Source of the DNA: Thalassospira lucentensis
GTDB taxonomy: Bacteria > Pseudomonadota > Alphaproteobacteria > Rhodospirillales > Thalassospiraceae
Direction: 5' to 3'
NCBI RefSeq assembly: GCF_001613805.1
Contig: NZ_LPVY01000002.1
Location: 62,001 to 126,000, forward strand
Length of the DNA stretch: 64,000 nt
Position 1 is the stretch's first letter; the number at the start of each line of letters is the position of its first letter. This document shows positions 56,289 to 64,000 of this stretch, piece by piece. The notes under the pieces were generated by a model that saw only the letters and a program-made list of their open reading frames with translations, searched no databases and was not told where the DNA came from. The translations under genes were made by a program, and so were the position numbers.

Positions 56289-58436
56289 TCAGGGGCCGCT
56301 GCGCCGACGGCCTTTGTATTTCGGCTTGTTGGCCGATTTCGATCCCGGCCCGATGGTTCCAATGCTGCGTGCCATCGGCCCGGCATCGGCAAGGCCAAGT
56401 TCCTGATCTTCAAGGCGCTTGATCTCGTCACGCAGGCGGGCTGCTTCCTCGAATTCAAGGTTTCCAGCGGCTTCACGCATGCGTTTTTCAAGGTCTTCGA
56501 TATGCGCACGCAGATTGTGCCCGATCAGAATATCGCCAGAAACACCGGTATCGACCGTGACGTAATCATGCTCGGCAACGCTTTCCAGAACATCGCGGAT
56601 TTTGCTGCGCACCGATTCTGGCGTGATGCCATTGGCTTCGTTATAGGCAATCTGTTTTTCGCGGCGGCGGTTGGTTTCGCCAATCGCATATTCCAGACTG
56701 TCGGTCATCTTGTCGGCATAAAGCAAAACCCGGCCATCAATGTTACGCGCCGCGCGCCCTATGGTCTGCACCAGTGATGTTTTCGACCGAAGGAAACCTT
56801 CCTTGTCCGCATCCAGAATCGCAACAAGCGCACATTCCGGGATGTCCAAGCCTTCACGCAGAAGGTTGATGCCAACCAGAACATCAAACACGCCAAGCCG
56901 AAGATCGCGAATGATCTCGATGCGTTCAAGCGTATCGATATCCGAATGCAGATACCGGACCCGCACACCATGTTCATGGAGATACTCGGTCAAATCCTCG
57001 GCCATGCGCTTTGTCAGCGTCGTAACCAGAACACGCTGCCCCTTCGCCGCACATTCCTTTGCCTCCGCCAACAGGTCATCGACCTGCGTTTCAACCGGGC
57101 GGATAATACAAACCGGGTCAATCAGGCCGGTCGGGCGGATGACCTGTTCGGCAAACACACCGCCGGTGCGTTCCATTTCCCAGTTGCCCGGCGTTGCCGA
57201 TACAAACACGCTTTGCGGGCGCATGGCTTCCCATTCCTCGAATTTCAGTGGACGGTTATCCACGCAACTCGGCAGGCGGAAGCCATGTTCGGCCAGGGTG
57301 AATTTGCGATTATAGTCGCCCCTGAACATGCCACCGATCTGCGGCACGGCAACGTGACTTTCATCAACAAACAGCAACGCATTTTCCGGCAGATATTCAA
57401 ACAATGTCGGCGGCGGCTCGCCGGGATTACGTCCCGAAAGCCAGCGGGAATAGTTTTCAATCCCCTTGCAGTGGCCCACGGTTTCCATCATTTCCAGATC
57501 GAACATCGTGCGCTGTTCGATCCGCTCGGCTGCCAGAAGTTTGCCTTCCTGTTGGAACTGCGCAAGCCGGTCTTTCAGTTCCTGTTTGATGCCGGCCATC
57601 GCCTGTACCAATGTCGGACGAGGCGTGACATGGTGCGAATTGGCATAGACAGTGACCGAGTCCATGGTGGCAAACTTATGCCCGGTCAGCGGATCAAATT
57701 CCGCCAGTTCCTCGACCTCGTCACCAAACATTGAAACACGCCATGCGCGATCCTCGGCGTGGGCCGGAAAGATTTCCAGAACATCCCCGCGCACCCTGAA
57801 TGTCCCGCGCGAGAATGCGGCGTCGTTGCGGGTATATTGCAACTCGACCAGCCGCTTCATGATCAGGTTGCGATCAACCTCATCACCCACCGCAATCCGC
57901 TGTGTCATCTCAAGATAGGTTTCAACCGCACCGATACCGTAGATGCAGGAAACAGATGCCACGATGATACAGTCGTTGCGTTCAAGGATCGCACGCGTCG
58001 CCGCATGGCGCATCCGGTCGATCTGTTCGTTGATCGAACTGTCTTTTTCGATATAGGTGTCCGAGCGTGGGATATAGGCTTCGGGCTGGTAATAGTCGTA
58101 ATAGGATACGAAATACTCTACCGCGTTTTCCGGGAAGAACGCCTTCATCTCTGAATAAAGCTGTGCCGCCAGCGTCTTGTTCGGCGCAAGAACAAGGGCG
58201 GGGCGCTGCGTTTTGGCAATAATGTTGGCCATGGTAAAGGTCTTGCCCGACCCGGTCACACCCAGCAACACCTGATCGCGTTCTTCGCTATTGATCCCGT
58301 CCATCAGCTCGGCAATCGCCTTTGGCTGATCACCTGCGGGCTCATAATCGGTCACCAGTTTGAATTCGTGCGATCCCGCAACCGGTGGACGACGTTTCAG
58401 CAAGAATTCAGGTAAGCCATACATCGGCGCATTCAT
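56289..58436 (-). CDS. uvrB: UvrB, excinuclease ABC subunit B
   Basis: A 715-residue DNA repair helicase-like protein. The Walker A is GVTGSGKT (59-66), the beta-hairpin region includes [21 protein letters not shown], and helicase motifs such as [10 protein letters not shown] and QTIGRAARN follow; the C-terminal UVR motif ([17 protein letters not shown]) binds UvrC. A basic tail follows it. I chose the ATG at 58436, preceded by AAGGG; a GTG 14 codons upstream is less likely. A LexA box lies about 120 bases upstream. Confidence 0.97.
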   Translation of the reverse strand: MNAPMYGLPEFLLKRRPPVAGSHEFKLVTDYEPAGDQPKAIAELMDGINSEERDQVLLGVTGSGKTFTMANIIAKTQRPALVLAPNKTLAAQLYSEMKAFFPENAVEYFVSYYDYYQPEAYIPRSDTYIEKDSSINEQIDRMRHAATRAILERNDCIIVASVSCIYGIGAVETYLEMTQRIAVGDEVDRNLIMKRLVELQYTRNDAAFSRGTFRVRGDVLEIFPAHAEDRAWRVSMFGDEVEELAEFDPLTGHKFATMDSVTVYANSHHVTPRPTLVQAMAGIKQELKDRLAQFQQEGKLLAAERIEQRTMFDLEMMETVGHCKGIENYSRWLSGRNPGEPPPTLFEYLPENALLFVDESHVAVPQIGGMFRGDYNRKFTLAEHGFRLPSCVDNRPLKFEEWEAMRPQSVFVSATPGNWEMERTGGVFAEQVIRPTGLIDPVCIIRPVETQVDDLLAEAKECAAKGQRVLVTTLTKRMAEDLTEYLHEHGVRVRYLHSDIDTLERIEIIRDLRLGVFDVLVGINLLREGLDIPECALVAILDADKEGFLRSKTSLVQTIGRAARNIDGRVLLYADKMTDSLEYAIGETNRRREKQIAYNEANGITPESVRSKIRDVLESVAEHDYVTVDTGVSGDILIGHNLRAHIEDLEKRMREAAGNLEFEEAARLRDEIKRLEDQELGLADAGPMARSIGTIGPGSKSANKPKYKGRRRSGP

Positions 58437-58502
58437 CGGACTGATCCCTTTTTGGACATGACCATAGTTATAGGCCACCGCGACAACATCGCAACCCCTG
58501 GC

Positions 58503-58541
58503 CCTGACAACTGCTGTCAGTAGTTGTCAGGAGACGTCAGG
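58503..58541. promoter_or_regulatory. phased GTCAG repeats and inverted repeat before uvrB
   Basis: CCTGACAACT (58503-58512) and AGTTGTCAGG (58522-58531) form a perfect inverted repeat. On the plus strand GTCAG starts at 58516, 58526 and 58536, that is, every 10 bases, one DNA turn. Such phasing suits cooperative protein binding. It lies between uvrB and its LexA box. Confidence 0.5.
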
Positions 58542-58554
58542 ACAAAAAACGCCG

Positions 58555-58569
58555 GAACAGGCATCGAAC
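58555..58569 (-). promoter_or_regulatory. LexA (SOS) box of uvrB
   Basis: On the minus strand this reads GTTC-GATGCCT-GTTC, an exact match to the alphaproteobacterial LexA consensus GTTC-N7-GTTC. It lies about 120 bases upstream of the uvrB ATG, in the direction of transcription. Confidence 0.8.
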
Positions 58570-58661
58570 CATCGCGTTAAAACGTCATGACTTTCGGATC
58601 GGATGCCATGATGGGCCGTTTTCATCCCAAAGAACCCGCAAAAGGCGCGAAACTGCCTTGA

Positions 58662-59945
<1,284 letters not shown>

Positions 59946-59975
59946 GCCGGTTTTTCGATCACGGAAAATTCGTTG

Positions 59976-60007
59976 GGGCCCGGCACTTGCCGGGCCCTGT
60001 TTTTTTG
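59976..60007 (+). terminator. aatA terminator
   Basis: Perfect arms GGGCCCGGCA and TGCCGGGCCC, then a T-run. Confidence 0.92.
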
Positions 60008-60061
60008 TCCATTATCCAATTCAACATTTACGCACTGAATTACCGATAAATCGGACATATC

Positions 60062-60868
60062 ATGCAAAACGAGAATTTCTACGTTACCGTGGACGGCATC
60101 AGCCTGTCCTGTCAGCGGATCATACCAACCAATGTCAGGCCCGATGCGCCAACGATCCTGTTCCTGCACGAGGCACTCGGCACCATCCGCATGTGGCGCG
60201 ATTTCCCGGCCAGACTAGCCACTGCAACCGGCCATCCGGTGATTGTCTATGAACGGCGTGGGCACGGCAAATCCGACCCGCACGGCCCGGACGACATCCC
60301 CCGCCCTGTCGATTTCCACAACACGGAAACCGATATCTATCTGCACGGACTGATCAGTGGACTTGGCCTAGATCGCCCGATCCTGTTTGGCCATAGCGAC
60401 GGTGCGACCATCGCGCTTAAATATGCCGCCCGGTTCCCAAACAATATCCGCGCAGTCATCAGCGAAGCCGCGCATGTTTTTGTCGAGGACGTCACGGTTG
60501 CCGGGATCAACGAAGCCGCATCGATCTACGCCAACACCGACTGGAAATCAAAACTCGAACGGCATCATTTCTTCCAGACCGATGCGGTATTTCGTGCATG
60601 GGTCGATACATGGCGCCAACCGGCGTTTCGCGACTGGCAGATGATTGACGAACTGCCCAGCATCACCTGCCCGCTTCTGGTCATTCAGGGAAATGACGAC
60701 CAGTTCGGCAGCGACGAACAGGTTCATATCATCTGCGACAAGGTCAGCGGAAATGCGACCAAAATGATCCTTACGGACTGCGGCCATATCCCGCATTTCG
60801 ATCAGCCGGATCTGATCATCGAAGCCAGCCAAAAGCTGCTTCGTCAGATCGAACCGGTGACTGCCTGA
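60062..60868 (+). CDS. alpha/beta hydrolase
   Basis: A 268-residue alpha/beta hydrolase. The oxyanion region is LFLHEALGTIRMWRDFP, the nucleophile elbow GHSDGATIAL (Ser near 121), the acid in IQGNDDQFGSDE and the His in DCGHIPHFDQP. This Ser-Asp-His set is complete. It resembles epoxide-hydrolase- or ester-hydrolase-like enzymes of unassigned substrate. It probably has its own promoter after the aatA terminator. Confidence 0.88.
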   Translation: MQNENFYVTVDGISLSCQRIIPTNVRPDAPTILFLHEALGTIRMWRDFPARLATATGHPVIVYERRGHGKSDPHGPDDIPRPVDFHNTETDIYLHGLISGLGLDRPILFGHSDGATIALKYAARFPNNIRAVISEAAHVFVEDVTVAGINEAASIYANTDWKSKLERHHFFQTDAVFRAWVDTWRQPAFRDWQMIDELPSITCPLLVIQGNDDQFGSDEQVHIICDKVSGNATKMILTDCGHIPHFDQPDLIIEASQKLLRQIEPVTA

Positions 60869-60880
60869 CTCACAAAAAAA

Positions 60881-60906
60881 GCCCCGCTGCGTTTGGCAGG
60901 CGGGGC
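60881..60906. terminator. bidirectional terminator, hydrolase / ahpD
   Basis: Arms GCCCCGC and GCGGGGC flanked by a seven-A run on one side and TTTT on the other, so it serves both convergent genes. Confidence 0.85.
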
Positions 60907-60945
60907 TTTTCCAATACTTAGTCCGACAAGACAGTCGGTTTGGTC

Positions 60946-61482
60946 TTATTCGGCCAGCGCGTCCTCGGCATCAAGAACAACTGCAACCGCATGAATGACG
61001 GATGCAATACGCACCGCATTCTGAACGGTTTCTTTTTTGATACCGGCAGTTTTCAAAACTTTCTCGTGGCTGTCGATGCACATGCCGCAGCCATTGATTG
61101 CCGAAACTGCAAGCGAGAACAGCTCGAAATCGGCTTTATCAATGCCCGGTTTACCAATGATGTTCATACGCAGGCGTGCTGGCATGGTGGCATATTCCGG
61201 CTCGGACACCAGATGCATGAAACGATAATAGATATTGTTCATACCCATGATCGCAGCCGCCCCTTTGGCCGCTTCGAATGCCTCGTCGCTCAGCTTGGTT
61301 TTGGCTTCGGCGGCAACGGCTTTCAAAAGCTTCGCGTTCCGCGATGCATAGGCGCACGCAAGCGCGGTGCCGTAAACCTGCTGATCGGTCATGCCAGGGT
61401 TGTTGGCAAGACTGCTAAGGTTCAGCTTCAGATCCTTGGCATAATCCGGCATGACGTCTTTGATTTCGGAAATGGAAGACAT
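60946..61482 (-). CDS. ahpD: AhpD alkylhydroperoxidase
   Basis: A 178-residue carboxymuconolactone-decarboxylase-fold protein with the redox pair CGMC (Cys132, Cys135) and His139, as in mycobacterial AhpD. It reduces AhpC. I chose ATG 61482; a longer frame extends 43 codons upstream without a ribosome site. It lies 158 bases downstream of ahpC. Confidence 0.95.
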   Translation of the reverse strand: MSSISEIKDVMPDYAKDLKLNLSSLANNPGMTDQQVYGTALACAYASRNAKLLKAVAAEAKTKLSDEAFEAAKGAAAIMGMNNIYYRFMHLVSEPEYATMPARLRMNIIGKPGIDKADFELFSLAVSAINGCGMCIDSHEKVLKTAGIKKETVQNAVRIASVIHAVAVVLDAEDALAE

Positions 61483-61640
61483 TGAAGCATCCCCTTTTGA
61501 CTGAAGAATGAAATTCAAAACTGAAAAATGCCCGCAGCCATCGTGCACACCGCAAGTCTTGCGGGTACGTGGATTAATTTCACCGATGGACTGAAAGCGG
61601 ATCCGGGCCAAAACCCGGATCCAAATCGGTCTGGAAAACC

Positions 61641-62168
61641 TTAAAGGGTTGCTTCACCCTGGTTCCAGTTGCACGGGCAGAGTTCGTCAGTCTGCAGCGC
61701 ATCAAGAATACGCAGGGCTTCCTGCGGGTTACGACCAACCGAAAGGTCGTTGACCTGAACGTGACGGATGATGTTGTCCGGATCGATGATGAAGGTCGCA
61801 CGCAATGCAACGCCTTCGCCTTTCGCCAGAACACCAAGCGCGTTCGAAAGTTCTTTTTTCTCGTCAGCAAGCCAGACGAACGGGCTGTCGCCCAGGTCTT
61901 CGTGGTGGGTACGCCATGCGGCATGGACGAAATCGGTATCGGTCGAGCAACCAAGCAGAACCGCATCACGGTCTTCGAAGTCACCGTTCAGTTCACCGTA
62001 ACCAACGATTTCGGTCGGGCAAACAAAGGTGAAGTCTTTCGGCCAGAAGAACAGGATCTTCCATTTGCCTTCATAGGACTTGTCGGTAACCGGTGCGAAG
62101 CTGTCCGGACCTTTGCCCGAAACGCCGGTAAGATTGAATTCTGGAAGCGTATCGCCAACTGTAAGCAT
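61641..62168 (-). CDS. ahpC: AhpC peroxiredoxin
   Basis: A 175-residue peroxiredoxin. The peroxidatic Cys50 is in DFTFVCPTE and the resolving pair is Cys164/Cys166 in CPCNW, the arrangement of AhpD-dependent AhpC. The ATG at 62168 is preceded by AGGAG; the open frame upstream is not coding. It is divergent from oxyR. Confidence 0.96.
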   Translation of the reverse strand: MLTVGDTLPEFNLTGVSGKGPDSFAPVTDKSYEGKWKILFFWPKDFTFVCPTEIVGYGELNGDFEDRDAVLLGCSTDTDFVHAAWRTHHEDLGDSPFVWLADEKKELSNALGVLAKGEGVALRATFIIDPDNIIRHVQVNDLSVGRNPQEALRILDALQTDELCPCNWNQGEATL

Positions 62169-62299
62169 TTTGGTTACTCCTAACCTTGGTTCAAATTTAT
62201 CCCAGAGACGGTCCCCGACAGACCGTACAAATTTTGTTCGCAAGTGCAATAATGCACTCCTTGCTGGCGATTTGTAGTTAAATGAACTAACTAAGACCA

Positions 62300-62325
62300 A
62301 TAGAATTAATTTCGATGTTCGATAG
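62300..62325. promoter_or_regulatory. candidate OxyR site
   Basis: Two ATAG half-sites (62300-62303 and 62322-62325) lie 22 bases apart in the ahpC-oxyR gap, with the weak CGAT complement between them. This resembles the OxyR ATAG-N7-CTAT pattern only partly. Confidence 0.4.
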
Positions 62326-62334
62326 GAAAAATTT

Positions 62335-63258
62335 ATGGCTGCCCAACCCAGCATCAAGCAGCTCAAATATCTGGTCGCATTGTCGGAAACCGGCCATTTT
62401 GGCCGTGCTGCCGAGGCATGCTTTATCACCCAACCCAGCCTGTCGGCTGCCATCAGCGAGCTTGAAAACCTGCTTGGCGCCCAGTTGGTGGAACGCAACA
62501 AGCGTCAGGTCCTGATCACCCCGCTTGGCCGCGAGGTTGTTTCGCGGGCGCGAAATATCCTGCACGAAGTTGATGAACTGACCATGATGGCGCAGTCGGC
62601 AACCGAACCGCTTTCAGGCCCGATCAATTTTGGCGTGATCCCGACAATCGGCCCCTATCTTCTGCCCGATGTAATGAACCGCCTTAAATCCGGTTTCCCG
62701 AAATTGCAGCCCTTCCTGCGCGAAGACCAGACAGCCAAGCTTGTCGAACTTCTTGCAGCCGGGAAACTCGACATTGCCCTGATCGCCCTGCCGATCGAGG
62801 AAAACTGGCTCGAAGAAATGGACCTGTTCGAAGACAGGTTCGTTTTTGCCTGCAGCCCCGACAATCCGCTGACACGCAAAAAGAAAATCGATATCGCCGA
62901 TATCAAGGATGAAAAGCTTCTGCTTCTTGAAGACGGTCATTGTCTGCGCGATCAGGCACTGGAAGTCTGTCAAAAAGCCGGCTGGAGCAAATCCGCCGAT
63001 TTCCAAGCCAACAGCCTGTCGACACTGGTTCAGATGGTCGTTGCCGGTATCGGTGCCACCCTGCTTCCGGAAATGTCGCTGGAGGTGGAGGCGCGCCGAC
63101 CCGACTCGCTTGCCATTCTTCCGTTCCAGAACCCGGTCCCCGTTCGTCGTATCGGACTGGTCTGGCGGCGTAGTTCCGCACGTAAAAAAGAATTCCGCCA
63201 GTTGGGAACATATTTGCGCAACACGCTTGAAACCTGCGAACGATCGCATGTCGCCTGA
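62335..63258 (+). CDS. oxyR: OxyR, peroxide-responsive LysR regulator
   Basis: A 307-residue LysR protein. The sensing cysteines are both present: Cys203 in LEDGHCLRDQ and Cys212, spaced as in E. coli OxyR (199/208). The DNA-binding helix is RAAEACFITQPSLSAAISELE. It is divergent from ahpC, its likely target. Confidence 0.95.
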   Translation: MAAQPSIKQLKYLVALSETGHFGRAAEACFITQPSLSAAISELENLLGAQLVERNKRQVLITPLGREVVSRARNILHEVDELTMMAQSATEPLSGPINFGVIPTIGPYLLPDVMNRLKSGFPKLQPFLREDQTAKLVELLAAGKLDIALIALPIEENWLEEMDLFEDRFVFACSPDNPLTRKKKIDIADIKDEKLLLLEDGHCLRDQALEVCQKAGWSKSADFQANSLSTLVQMVVAGIGATLLPEMSLEVEARRPDSLAILPFQNPVPVRRIGLVWRRSSARKKEFRQLGTYLRNTLETCERSHVA

Positions 63259-63313
63259 TTGCACAGTGACTCCCTGCCTTTTACGGGAAAGCCACGGGAC
63301 CGGACGATAACCT

Positions 63314-64000
63314 ATGCTGCCAATCAAGGATAACAACCCGACAACCATCACCCCATGGGTGACATATGGCCTGATTGCCGTAAATGTCGTCGTGTTCCTG
63401 TTAACCGTATCCCTTGCGCCGCAAAGCCAGTTTCAGGTCAATCTGCAATATGGTGCCATCCCGGCTATCCTGTTCGGGCATGCCCAGTTGCCCCCGCAGC
63501 TTGCGGTTTTTCCACCGGGCTTTGAGTTCCTGTCGATCTTTAGCGCCATGTTCATGCATGGCGGCTGGATGCATATTGGCGGCAACATGTTGTATCTTTG
63601 GGTGTTCGGCAACAATGTCGAAGACGCCATGGGACATTTCCGGTTTCTGGTGTTTTACCTTGTCTGCGGTATTGCTGCCGCACTTGGTCATGGCCTGCTG
63701 GATACAACATCACAAATCCCGATGATCGGCGCATCCGGCGCACTGGCTGGGGTACTCGGTGCATATTTCCTGCTGTTTCCCAAGGCGCGGGTTCTGGTCT
63801 GGTTTTTCTGGGTGTTTATCTTTTACGTCCCGGCGGTCGCCGTCCTTGGCCTCTGGATCGGGATGCAGTTTGTCAATCTGTCGAGCGGCGCCGAACAGGG
63901 CGTTGCCATTCTGGCTCATATTGCCGGTTTCTTTGCAGGTTTGGTACTGATCCCGTTTTTCAAATATCGCCATATCCCCCTTTGGCAGGGTGGCCCGAAA
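63314..64000 (+). CDS. rhomboid family intramembrane serine protease, N-terminal part
   Basis: The first 229 residues of a rhomboid protease that cuts within membranes. Visible are HGGWMHIGGNMLYLWVFG, the nucleophile in GASGALAGVLGAY and the catalytic His in AHIAGFFAGL. All three catalytic pieces are present, so it should be active. The gene runs off the end of the window. It follows oxyR by 55 bases on the same strand. Confidence 0.93.
   Translation, partial: MLPIKDNNPTTITPWVTYGLIAVNVVVFLLTVSLAPQSQFQVNLQYGAIPAILFGHAQLPPQLAVFPPGFEFLSIFSAMFMHGGWMHIGGNMLYLWVFGNNVEDAMGHFRFLVFYLVCGIAAALGHGLLDTTSQIPMIGASGALAGVLGAYFLLFPKARVLVWFFWVFIFYVPAVAVLGLWIGMQFVNLSSGAEQGVAILAHIAGFFAGLVLIPFFKYRHIPLWQGGPK

Overview
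The window looks like chromosomal DNA of an alphaproteobacterium of the Rhodospirillales, most likely Thalassospira or a close relative. This rests on the gene set and protein character: an alpha-type RpoD with a long acidic insert, the lrp-trxB-LsrB/VtlR-like LysR order, an exact GTTC-N7-GTTC LexA box before uvrB, and mid-50s %GC judged by eye. The genus call is inference.

Layout. Positions 1-7.7 kb hold a minus-strand potassium operon: a 27-residue membrane ORF, kdpF, kdpA, kdpB, kdpC, a 54-residue basic ORF, kdpD, and the start of kdpE. From 7.74 to 27.95 kb, two long non-coding direct repeats (about 1.0 and 1.1 kb) bracket roughly 18 kb of accessory genes. These are an operon for an uncharacterised small-molecule function (porin, DoxX, two XapX proteins, an MFS exporter with a C-terminal monooxygenase-like domain, a YtcJ-type amidohydrolase, a YcaC-type hydrolase), two alpha/beta hydrolases, and a dense group of regulators (three AraC, one STAND ATPase, one LysR) with a second MFS exporter. 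The right repeat touches the 3' end of a tRNA(CAT) gene. From 28 to 42 kb the content is core: rpoD, dnaG, a YqeY protein, carA, carB, greA, a GNAT acetyltransferase, lrp, trxB and a LysR gene like LsrB/VtlR.

From 42 to 45 kb lies what I judge the most interesting part, a cluster of four predicted small RNAs. Two homologous plus-strand RNAs follow the LysR gene and two homologous minus-strand RNAs face them from the far side of a class III adenylate cyclase gene. All four end in strong intrinsic terminators and present C-rich, anti-Shine-Dalgarno segments in loops or single strands. The minus-strand pair keeps the loops while changing the stems in a compensatory way.

From 45 to 64 kb the content is again ordinary: an EF-G-like GTPase lacking the catalytic His, dps, a LysR-controlled TRAP transporter operon with a DUF1445 protein, a DUF2848 protein and an amidase, msrP, uvrB, an aspartate aminotransferase, an alpha/beta hydrolase, ahpD-ahpC divergent from oxyR, and the start of a rhomboid protease. 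Most convergent gene pairs share a terminator hairpin.
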